Source of the DNA: Thalassoroseus pseudoceratinae
GTDB lineage: Bacteria > Planctomycetota > Planctomycetia > Planctomycetales > Planctomycetaceae
DNA: 64,000 nt
NCBI RefSeq assembly: GCF_011634775.1
Contig: NZ_JAALXT010000004.1
Coordinates: 62,001-126,000 of the forward strand
Direction: 5' to 3'
Under the pieces are notes generated by a model. The model had not been told where the DNA came from. It worked only from the letters and a program-made list of their open reading frames with translations, and searched no databases. The translations under genes and the position numbers were made by a program. Positions 38,941-46,503 of this stretch are shown in pieces. Each line of letters begins with the position of its first letter. Position 1 is the stretch's first letter.

Positions 38941-39173
38941 GATTTGAGTCTTGGGATCCTTAAACAAACATTCAATAAGTTGTTGCACCATTGTACGTGC
39001 GCAGACGCCAATGGAAAACGTTGGAATGAGTAGTAACTGATAGAGAAGCAGAAACTGTTGGTCGACACGCTGCTTTTCAACTTAATCAACGAATGCTGCT
39101 GCGTTTTGGTTCACGGGAATCTTTACAGTTGGTCATAAGAGCCGCTTTCCGAGCGACATGCTGGGGATGACAA

Positions 39174-39212
39174 ACAAAAAAATCCCCCGACCGTGCGGGC
39201 GGTCGGGGGATT
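39174..39212 (-). terminator. Rho-independent terminator of the S41 protease gene
   Basis: An 11-bp perfect stem ATCCCCCGACC / GGTCGGGGGAT (39182-39192 with 39201-39211) is followed, on the minus strand, by a run of seven T. It lies 30 bp behind the S41 protease stop. Confidence 0.92.
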
Positions 39213-39241
39213 CGGATTACTGGGCCGAAGTGGCGTTTGGG

Positions 39242-41566
39242 TTACCGTCGTTGTTGGTAGTTGACGGGTAGGGTTTGTTGTTGACGGTCTTTTGCGGAGG
39301 CCAACTCCTGCACATCTCGGCCAGAAGCCACTTGCATGGCAGCTTCCAACTCGCGGTCGTAGTTGCTGGCCATGTTGCCGTCACGGTAGGAGGATTTCTG
39401 CACTGTGATGTCCGGCGTGACACCGGCTCCAGCCATCTCACGACCACTGGGAGCGTAAAACTTGGCGGTGGTCAGTTTCAGATTGCCAGCGACACTTTGG
39501 AGAGGGAAGTGCGTTTGCACGGTGCCTTTTCCGTAGCTTTGCTGTCCGACGACCAAACCTCGTTTATTGTCCTGAATGGCGGCTGCGAAGATTTCACTTG
39601 CCGAAGCCGAGTCACCATCAACCAGCACAACCAGCGGGACTTTCCAAGTTTGAGCGTAGGTAGCGGATTCTTGCATTTCGTCTTGTTGAGTTCGGCCGTG
39701 GGTCGAGACAATCACTCCGCTGGGCAGGAACTTGTTGCTAATTTCGATCGCCGTTGTCAGCAAACCACCGGGGTTGCCACGCAGGTCGAAGATCAGGCTT
39801 TGCATTCCTTGACGGTGCAGTTGCCACAAGGCTTCATCAACTTCTTGACTGGAACTTTGAGCAAACTTGTCGAGTTTGATGTACCCGGTTTTGTTCTCCT
39901 TCATTTCCACTTCACTGACGCTGTAGACTCGCACGTTTTGGCGGGTCACGGTGATCGGCGAGAGTTGTTGACCGTTGCGAACAATCGTCATGCTGAGTGA
40001 ACTTCCGAGCGGTCCCCCGATCATGTCGACAGCGTAGTTCATGTTCTGACCAGCCAACCGACGACCGTTGATCGCCACAACGATGTCACCTTTTTGCACT
40101 CCGGCCTGTTGAGCCGGTCCACCTCGCAGAGGTCGGACGATTTCAATGCCGTCGGCGTGCGGTTTCACTTCGATGCCGATACCGACGATGTTGTCTTCCA
40201 GGCCAGTGGCTGCGGTTTTGCGATTTTGGAACTCATCCGGCAAGCTCGCAGAGCGGGGGTCTTCCGGAAGGAAAGTTGAGTACTTGTCCAAAGATTCGGT
40301 CGAGCCATACACAAACTCCAAGATCGTTGTGGTTGTCGGGATGCCAACTTGTTGTTGAGCCATGCTTGCGATTTGCCAAACCACTTGGCTAGCGGAGTTG
40401 CGGTCGTTGACAGCACGTCCGTTGATGTACTGGTTCATGCTGGCTTGGAAACTCTGGATTTGATTCGAAGATGGTTGCAATCGGTTTGCCGAAGTGAACG
40501 TTTGGTTTCGCAATCCTTCCATCAGGTTGCTGGCACCGCGTTGCAAGCGAACTTGGTAAGAAACTGGCTCACGGTGGCGGCTGTCGATCAGGTTGGACGC
40601 TTCTTGGAACAAGTTCATCGCTTGTTGCGGGCTGACCGCTTGCACGAATCGTTGCACCACTGGGTCGCCGTAGCGAGCCGTCAACTTCAGTTGAATCTTT
40701 TCACTTTCGGACAGTTGGTCTTCCGGTCGAACAACAGGAGCGGTCGGTTGATACGTCGGTCCTTCATTCCGCGGGGGAATCGGTGACCAGTCTTGTGGCA
40801 ATCGGTCTTCGAATCGGCCTGGTTCCGTTCGGCTGAGGTAATCGTCGTAGCGACCGTTGTCACGATCTCGTTGCGGAGGTCGGCGTTCTTCTCCTCGATC
40901 GCGTCGTACCGGAGCCCGGTCATCGTATCGTGGAGTTTGTTCCCGACGGTTAGGCGTCCGACGGTCCAGTCGCGGACCTTGTTCCGAACGATCTCGGCTA
41001 TAGGTGTCTTCATATCGACGGTCGTTGTCATAGCGACGGTCATCTTCGTATCGTCGATCGTCCAGTCGAAGGTGGCGATCGAAGTTGTCACTGATTGAGG
41101 AACCAAAGTCCCGACGATTCATTTCGTCATGCGTGAGGTCAAACCGATCGGTCGGAACCCGACGCGTTTGGTAATCTCGGTAATCCGAGCGGTAATCGTC
41201 GTACCGTGGCGAATCATCCGAGCCCAGCAACTCCCGCAGCCGTTGATTCAACGAATCGTAGTTTGGCGTTGCAGATGAATTGCTGATGAACGTGGTACCC
41301 GCTTGCGGCGGGTAAATCGTGCGATACGGTGACGAGGATTCGTAGCTCGTCGGGCGGTATCGGTCATCGGTTTCGTAGGTGGTGTTGTACTGCGTGTTGC
41401 GATATGTCGGTGTCTTGCAGAACCCGTTCGTATTGTTGGCGAAGTCGTCGCCGAACAGGTTGGTTGTCGATAGTGTCGCCACGATCATTGCCAAGCCCAG
41501 TCCCAACCGAGCCATTCCAGATCGCACGCCATTTGCCCCGCAAGATTGTTTTGTGAATTCAGCCAT
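39242..41566 (-). CDS. S41-family C-terminal processing protease with PDZ domain
   Basis: A 774-residue exported protease. A hydrophobic signal segment (MARLGLGLAMIVATLSTTNLFG) is followed by a long disordered region (about 60-290) extremely rich in Asp, Arg and Tyr (RRYEDDRRYDNDRRYED). The catalytic part holds a helical region, a PDZ domain (about 480-560: IGIEVKPHADGIEIVRPLRGGPAQQAGVQKGD) and an S41 peptidase core with YIKLDKF, FDLRGNPGGLL and the Ser-Lys dyad in DGDSASASEIF and SYGKGTVQ. It cleaves C-terminal tails of envelope proteins in its family; target unknown here. The start at 41566 follows AAAGGACTTTG. Confidence 0.9.
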   Translation of the reverse strand: MAEFTKQSCGANGVRSGMARLGLGLAMIVATLSTTNLFGDDFANNTNGFCKTPTYRNTQYNTTYETDDRYRPTSYESSSPYRTIYPPQAGTTFISNSSATPNYDSLNQRLRELLGSDDSPRYDDYRSDYRDYQTRRVPTDRFDLTHDEMNRRDFGSSISDNFDRHLRLDDRRYEDDRRYDNDRRYEDTYSRDRSEQGPRLDRRTPNRREQTPRYDDRAPVRRDRGEERRPPQRDRDNGRYDDYLSRTEPGRFEDRLPQDWSPIPPRNEGPTYQPTAPVVRPEDQLSESEKIQLKLTARYGDPVVQRFVQAVSPQQAMNLFQEASNLIDSRHREPVSYQVRLQRGASNLMEGLRNQTFTSANRLQPSSNQIQSFQASMNQYINGRAVNDRNSASQVVWQIASMAQQQVGIPTTTTILEFVYGSTESLDKYSTFLPEDPRSASLPDEFQNRKTAATGLEDNIVGIGIEVKPHADGIEIVRPLRGGPAQQAGVQKGDIVVAINGRRLAGQNMNYAVDMIGGPLGSSLSMTIVRNGQQLSPITVTRQNVRVYSVSEVEMKENKTGYIKLDKFAQSSSQEVDEALWQLHRQGMQSLIFDLRGNPGGLLTTAIEISNKFLPSGVIVSTHGRTQQDEMQESATYAQTWKVPLVVLVDGDSASASEIFAAAIQDNKRGLVVGQQSYGKGTVQTHFPLQSVAGNLKLTTAKFYAPSGREMAGAGVTPDITVQKSSYRDGNMASNYDRELEAAMQVASGRDVQELASAKDRQQQTLPVNYQQRR

Positions 41567-41791
41567 CGAACAAAGTCCTTTCGCGAAGACGGCGAGAAAC
41601 CCAAGCCGGCTGCCTCTCCCTGCAGCGTGTTGGCCCGTTTCCTCGGGTCCGCGAATCAAGCCATCCCTTTCAGCCTCGCGATCCTGCGAGCTTTGCCTGT
41701 TTGTTCTGAGTCAGGCGGATGGCGGAAATGGAAAAATCAGAAGGTTAGAGTTCAAAAATTCCAAGCATCTCATCACGGTCACGTGAGCGTC

Positions 41792-42043
41792 TTATGCCAC
41801 GTGCGGGTATTGATCTGAGCAAACCGACAGCGAAGCGGCGTTGGTATCGCGAGTCGTAACCGCGTTGGCGTTTGGCGTCGCGACTGGTTCGGCTTCATCG
41901 CAGAGTTCCGCTCGCAGGACGCGAACGTTCGACGGAGCTTCAATACCAATTTTGACGGTGCTTTTGCCGGTGCGAATCACTTTGATAACAATATCGTCGC
42001 CAACTTGAATCATTTCGGACGTCTTGCGAGTAAGAACGAGCAT
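41792..42043 (-). CDS. csrA: Carbon storage regulator (CsrA), extended
   Basis: A dimeric RNA-binding post-transcriptional regulator that blocks ribosome binding at GGA-containing leaders. MLVLTRKTSEMIQVGDDIVIKV and KIGIEAPSNVRVLRAELCDE show the beta-strand core with the RNA-contacting L4, R6 and Arg of VRVLR. At 83 residues it has a 20-25-residue C-terminal extension (PNANAVTTRDTNAASL) beyond the usual 61-70. The ATG at 42043 follows GAAGGGAATCCC. An open frame continues 62 or more codons upstream without a stop, but the family start is at MLVLTRK. Confidence 0.93.
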   Translation of the reverse strand: MLVLTRKTSEMIQVGDDIVIKVIRTGKSTVKIGIEAPSNVRVLRAELCDEAEPVATPNANAVTTRDTNAASLSVCSDQYPHVA

Positions 42044-42564
42044 TGGGATTCCCTTCACTTGCTGTGTTAGTTGTTGAAAAGTGTTATCCAGAAGATTCGA
42101 AGGGGCCAACTTTGTGAGTTTGTTAAGTTTCTGTTGGCCGTTCGACTCAGGATGATTGGCACTAATGCAGGCGGTGTGCCAAAGCGATTCTTGCGGGTCA
42201 ATAGGAATCCGATATTTCACGTAAGTCATTGATATGCCTCGACTAGAAAATTTCATTCGCATTTGGGCTTGACGGGAAAGATTGCAAACGATCGCAGAAC
42301 CTACAAGAAATTCTCTGCAATCCTGCAATGCTTCGCGCCGCAATTGATGCGGTTCCGACACCCCTATATGGCGGCGTGTCGTCTTGATCTGACAGACACC
42401 GACAGCGAACGCCAGAAATTCCACTTTTTTTCAAGCGACTGTCGGAAAAGTCCTCCAGCCTGGACATATTCCTGCCGAAGGGAATGCAACTTCTGCATTA
42501 CTTCGCATCCCAAGTCGATTTCGTTCGACCTTCCCCTGGAAATGAAGCTAAGAGGAGCTCAGCA
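42044..42564. other. Intergenic interval between csrA and the secreted Pro-rich gene
   Basis: About 520 bp between divergent genes. No coding frame with family resemblance, RNA gene or clear hairpin was recognised, though promoters for both flanking genes must lie here. An open minus-strand frame running in phase into csrA (from about 42229) is mentioned with csrA. Confidence 0.5.
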
Positions 42565-43059
42565 ATGAACGTGACAATGAAACTCGCCGCGATCGCCACG
42601 ACCGTGATTCTGGGAACCAACGCGACCGGCTCCGCTGCCGACCGTTACACCAACCAAAAGACGGCGTTTGGCTGTCTTACACCGGTCTACCGAGCCGCAC
42701 GATACTGCCCACCGACATCGATCAACTACCACGTGAACTATCAGCAACCCGCACCGGTTGTGTATCCACCGCGACAGTGTGCTCCGGTTCGGCCGTGTCC
42801 TCCGCCACCGTGCAATCAATGCAACACTTACCCTGGCGGCGTCAATCGGTACCCGACGTACAACTATGGTCCGGTGAATTACGGTACTCCCGCGCCTTAC
42901 CAACCGAATCCGTACCCGTATGCACCGTACGGGCAAAACAACAACGCACCTCAGAACAAGTCGAACGTGCGAGGAATCGCGGACCGAACCGATCCTTACA
43001 ATCGCCAGTCAGTCACCACGGCACGACCAAGTGAGAACGCCAATCCACGTCTTCGTTAG
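42565..43059 (+). CDS. Secreted Pro/Tyr/Asn-rich protein
   Basis: A 164-residue exported protein: signal MKLAAIATTVILGTNATGSA, then a mature part rich in Pro, Tyr, Asn and Cys (GCLTPVYRAARYCPP, PVRPCPPPPCNQCNTYPGG, PYQPNPYPYAPYGQ). No catalytic domain; composition is that of an extracellular structural or coat protein, like the other small Cys/Pro proteins of planctomycete walls. Strong ribosome site AAGAGGAGCTCAGCA. Terminator at 43170. Confidence 0.78.
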   Translation: MNVTMKLAAIATTVILGTNATGSAADRYTNQKTAFGCLTPVYRAARYCPPTSINYHVNYQQPAPVVYPPRQCAPVRPCPPPPCNQCNTYPGGVNRYPTYNYGPVNYGTPAPYQPNPYPYAPYGQNNNAPQNKSNVRGIADRTDPYNRQSVTTARPSENANPRLR

Positions 43060-43169
43060 CACGTAGTACGGGCTCGCTTGTCCGCAGTGGAGGGGAAGAA
43101 GCTGTTGTTTCCGGACCTCCACGCGACAGACCCCATTCCGGCCACGAGTTAACGGCTCAAGATCGCATC

Positions 43170-43202
43170 GAAGCGACCCACAAGATGGGTCGCTTCTTTT
43201 TT
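43170..43202 (+). terminator. Rho-independent terminator of the secreted Pro-rich gene
   Basis: An 11-bp perfect stem GAAGCGACCCA / TGGGTCGCTTC (43170-43180 with 43186-43196) is followed by TTTTTT. It lies about 110 bp after the stop codon. Confidence 0.9.
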
Positions 43203-43326
43203 GGGTATGAACGAGAGGAACAGTGTCGCCAACAGTGAAGGTGAGTGGCGGTGAAGTGTCGCGTTCAGGAACTGAGATCGTCCAGCAAAATCAGAACGCC
43301 CACGCGACATCGAAACGAATCGTGTT

Positions 43327-44331
43327 TTAGTGCATCAAGCCAATGAGGATGAAACTTCCGAGAGAGAGAATCGCAATCAAGGCGGCATCGTATTCCAGTA
43401 GCCAGAGTCGTCGTTCGGCCTGGAACAGTAAGCCAAGCAACGCCACGGATGTGATAATGATAATCGCGGCGCAGGTAATGGCATGATAGCTGCCGATCGA
43501 CGAGAACAACGGACCATGATAGAAACCGTCAACGAAAATCAGAATCACGATATTGAACGAGTTGCTTCCGAAGATATTGCCGACCGCCAAGTCGAATGCT
43601 CCGATTCGTAGTGCGGCGCGAGTTGTGGTGATCTCGGGAAGCGATGTCACACCCGCAAGCAGAATCGTTCCTACAATACTTGAGCCCAGTCCGGTTTGTT
43701 TTACGATCTCGTCAGCGGTGTGCGTCAGATACCACGCGGCAACAAACACGACTCCTGTCAGGGCCAAATAACCGAGCAAAGCTGGCACGAGTTTCATTTG
43801 CGGCGGTTGATTCGCCAGCGGATCATCAGACTCCGCAGGCTGAGCATTCGCAAGCTGGTACCGTTGATCGTAGAAGATCATGCGAGCACATCCCATGTAC
43901 GCCAGGCCTAGCATGACCGAGCCAAGACCGATCGGCCCCAATTCGATCGACTCTGGCAACTGAATGAAAAGCAGGACAATGCCCGTCAGCAGAATGACAC
44001 TCGCGGCGGATAACCCGTGAGCGGCGGCCTCGTGGGAAAACAACTTCCCGCCAGAGCGGTAAACCAGGTCGAGAACAGCCAACAGAAACAGGTTGAAAAC
44101 GCAACTCCCGAGCAAATCGCCGACGGCAAGATCCGGAGCGTCAATCATCGCGGCACTGCAACCCACCACGAGTTCCGGCAGACTCGTGGCAATGCCCATG
44201 AGTAACATGCCGGCCAATGTACGTCCGAGACCGAGTCGATCACCGAGCGCATCGGCAAACTTCGCTAGGAATGTTCCCGCGACGATAATCGTCAACGATT
44301 GCAACAAAAATTCCGCAACCAGTGTCGTCAT
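43327..44331 (-). CDS. Calcium/sodium:proton or sodium/calcium antiporter
   Basis: A 334-residue membrane protein of the CaCA superfamily with two homologous halves of about five helices. The alpha-repeat signatures are MGIATSLPELVVGCSA in the first half and LAGVTSLPEITTTRAA in the second, each with the Glu that binds calcium; IGAFDLAVGNIFGSNSFNIVIL completes the second. It exports calcium in exchange for sodium or protons. The N-terminus starts in a hydrophobic helix (LLQSLTIIVAGTFL). Not part of a visible operon. Confidence 0.9.
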   Translation of the reverse strand: MTTLVAEFLLQSLTIIVAGTFLAKFADALGDRLGLGRTLAGMLLMGIATSLPELVVGCSAAMIDAPDLAVGDLLGSCVFNLFLLAVLDLVYRSGGKLFSHEAAAHGLSAASVILLTGIVLLFIQLPESIELGPIGLGSVMLGLAYMGCARMIFYDQRYQLANAQPAESDDPLANQPPQMKLVPALLGYLALTGVVFVAAWYLTHTADEIVKQTGLGSSIVGTILLAGVTSLPEITTTRAALRIGAFDLAVGNIFGSNSFNIVILIFVDGFYHGPLFSSIGSYHAITCAAIIIITSVALLGLLFQAERRLWLLEYDAALIAILSLGSFILIGLMH

Positions 44332-44413
44332 GGCATCCGTTCTTTACCCTGAGTCTGCATCAATCGACCGACGTCTTCGTATTGGATTCACTTAGCCGTT
44401 TTGTTGCAATCCA

Positions 44414-45106
44414 CTAGAGTTTCGGATCCGCAATTTGCTGACCGGCTTTGCCGAATCCCCAGCGGATCAACGATTTCACGCGTCCGCCGAAACCGCGTCT
44501 ACGGAAATCGACGAAGGCGGTTCGTCGCACGCTGACTTCAGTGAACCACGCGGCAAGCTCGTCCGTCATCTTCTCCTGCGTGAAAGATTCGTGATGTCCG
44601 AACTGATGAAACTGAAAACCGCATTGGGGACACACGCATTCGCGAAGTCGCAGGTCTTCGCGGTAGGGTACCGTTCCGAGGAACCGACCGCCGGGCCGTA
44701 GAATTCGGGCAATCTCGGCGACGCCGCGTTGTCGTTGATCGGCGGTGAGATGTTCGAGCACTTCGCTCGCCACGATGAAATCGAAACATTCGTCGGCAAA
44801 GGGCATCTGCTCGATGCGACCGGCGACGGCTCGAATGCCTTCATTCGCGACCCGTTGCAGGGCTTCGGCATCGGGATCAAGTGAAACAATTTCCCAGCCG
44901 AGACGTTTTGCTTCCCTCTCGAAATAGCCGTTGCCGAGACCGATATTCAACACCGTTGGATGATTCGACTTCGCCAGTCGATCGACTTGGCGGAGCAAAT
45001 ATCGCAATCGAGGCACCGCCGGTTCGAAACTCTCCGGACGCACATTTTGAGCGTGCGACCAAATGCGGCTTTGGTCAAACGCTGAGGTCTCGGGGCTTTC
45101 AGCCAT
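44414..45106 (-). CDS. Class I SAM-dependent methyltransferase
   Basis: A 230-residue methyltransferase (UbiE/methyltransferase-11 type). Motif I is VLNIGLGNGYFEREA, then IVSLDPDAE (motif Ia), MPFADECFDFIVASEVLEHL (motif II/post) and LRPGGRFLGTVP. An insertion carries VCPQCGFQFHQFGHHES with two Cys and several His, which looks like a zinc-binding knuckle. The methyl acceptor is unknown; Cys/His-containing relatives methylate sugars or lipids. It lies about 97 bp behind the Cys-rich small protein on the same strand as the molybdenum hydroxylase operon. Confidence 0.88.
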   Translation of the reverse strand: MAESPETSAFDQSRIWSHAQNVRPESFEPAVPRLRYLLRQVDRLAKSNHPTVLNIGLGNGYFEREAKRLGWEIVSLDPDAEALQRVANEGIRAVAGRIEQMPFADECFDFIVASEVLEHLTADQRQRGVAEIARILRPGGRFLGTVPYREDLRLRECVCPQCGFQFHQFGHHESFTQEKMTDELAAWFTEVSVRRTAFVDFRRRGFGGRVKSLIRWGFGKAGQQIADPKL

Positions 45107-45203
45107 ACGGTGCGTTCATTCCTATTCATCGACTCGTGATCAACGTAAAACAAGCGATCGGCAGCGGATGTTTTGTCTCCGTTGCCGACCGCTGTGCTAT
45201 GGA

Positions 45204-45434
45204 TCACGTTTCTTCGTAGCAACTTCGTGTAGCATCGCAGCACTCTTCGAGGTCGCACACGCCGCGATCCGGGCCGAACATGGTTTGCGTATGGGCACAC
45301 CAGAAGTATCCATCGCCGGCGGCTTCTTCACCCGGCGGCAAACCGTGGTTGATATACATGCCCTTTGAGAGCAAATGCCGACAGCGGGTGCCGGTTTGGA
45401 TCACGGGCAGTTTGGGGTCGTTTGGTTTCGCCAT
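45204..45434 (-). CDS. Small Cys-rich protein at the end of the molybdenum-hydroxylase operon
   Basis: A 76-residue protein with six Cys (CRHLLSKG, WCAHTQ, VCDLEECCDATRSCYEE). It begins three bases after the FAD-subunit stop, with its ribosome site (GGGAGGTC) inside the end of that gene, so it is translationally coupled. No family is recognised. The Cys pattern, with RCRHLLSKGMYINHG near the start, suggests a bound metal or Fe-S cluster. As the fourth operon member it may support assembly of, or electron transfer from, the molybdenum enzyme; this is inference from position. Confidence 0.8.
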   Translation of the reverse strand: MAKPNDPKLPVIQTGTRCRHLLSKGMYINHGLPPGEEAAGDGYFWCAHTQTMFGPDRGVCDLEECCDATRSCYEET

Positions 45435-45437
45435 CGG

Positions 45438-46445
45438 TTAGACCTCCCTTCGGTTTTCAGGCCGTGCGGATTCGGCAGCCGCCAAAATCGCACGTTTGAC
45501 CGCCGTGCGAGCAACTCGGACTTTGTAGCGGTTTTCACTCAGTGGAGTCGCCGCAGCAATTGCAGCTTCGCCAGCGGATTCCGCGGTGGCTTCGGTCACG
45601 GGTCGTCCGATGATCGCCGCAGCCGCTTCGCGAGATTCCCACGGGGTCGGCGCGACATGCCCCATCACCACGCGAGCATTTCGCACAACTCCATCAACGA
45701 CATTAAGCATCGCCGATGCCGCTGCTAACGGCCAGTCGAGACCTTCGAGTTCGAGGACTTCATAGCTCGCACTCAATAATCGACTCGCACTGGGCAACCG
45801 GATGTGCGTCAACAATTGGCCCGGTTTCAACAACGTGACGCCTTGCCGATCCGTCTTTGGAGTTCGGTAAAACGAATCCAAATCAATCCACTGTTCATGA
45901 TGTGGCTTCGGTCCGATGACTCGCACCTTCGCGCCCCACGCCATCATCGCTGGTGCGAATCGAGACGCGGAAACAAACTTGGCCGGGCCACGGTTGCCGA
46001 GAATCGCATGATAGCGATTGTCACCACCAGCCACGACGGACTTACCGTCTTCAAGCCCAAGCAAGCCGTTTCCGTTGCGGAAGTACCAGCAGTTCGGCAT
46101 GTGACACAGATCGCCGCCGATCGTGCCCATCTGCCGAATCTGAATCGACCGCACGCCACGGATGACGTCTTGCAACGACTGATATCCCGCGAGAAGCGGT
46201 TCGGATTGCATTTCATCGAGCGTGACGAGCGAACCGATTTGCACGCCATCGTCATCGGCCGTGACGGAATGCAAACTGTCGACGTGCTTGATGTCGACGA
46301 CTCGCTGCGGAGCGACCAGTTCGGCTTTCATCAAGTTCAGCAGATCGGTTCCACCAGCGAGGACGGCGGTGTTGCCATCGTGTTCGCCGAGCAATTCGAC
46401 GGCTTCCGCTTCGGTTTCGGGCCGAGCATATTCGAAGTTTCTCAT
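45438..46445 (-). CDS. FAD-binding subunit of a molybdenum hydroxylase (CoxM/XdhB type)
   Basis: A 335-residue flavoprotein subunit. FAD contacts are visible at LAGGTDLLNLMK (about 29-40) and MGTIGGDLCH (106-115), and the C-terminal CO-dehydrogenase flavoprotein domain follows (LLTHIRLP, ASAMLNVVDG). The segment after TIGGDL carries CHMPNCWYFRNGNGLLG with C114 and C119; in FAD subunits of the PaoB/4-hydroxybenzoyl-CoA reductase group the loop here holds four Cys for a [4Fe-4S] cluster, and only two are present. The start at 46445 follows GGGAGGTG. Third gene of the operon. Confidence 0.92.
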   Translation of the reverse strand: MRNFEYARPETEAEAVELLGEHDGNTAVLAGGTDLLNLMKAELVAPQRVVDIKHVDSLHSVTADDDGVQIGSLVTLDEMQSEPLLAGYQSLQDVIRGVRSIQIRQMGTIGGDLCHMPNCWYFRNGNGLLGLEDGKSVVAGGDNRYHAILGNRGPAKFVSASRFAPAMMAWGAKVRVIGPKPHHEQWIDLDSFYRTPKTDRQGVTLLKPGQLLTHIRLPSASRLLSASYEVLELEGLDWPLAAASAMLNVVDGVVRNARVVMGHVAPTPWESREAAAAIIGRPVTEATAESAGEAAIAAATPLSENRYKVRVARTAVKRAILAAAESARPENRREV

Positions 46446-46503
46446 GCGGCACCTCCCTTCGGTGATGAGGTGATAAAATCTGAGGTGATCATATGGAGTC
46501 TCA

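Noticed and set aside
42229-42424. Upstream N-terminal extension of csrA to give a 210-residue protein
   Set aside because: CsrA starts at MLVLTRK in the family and a good ribosome site precedes that ATG; the extension has no similarity I recognise.
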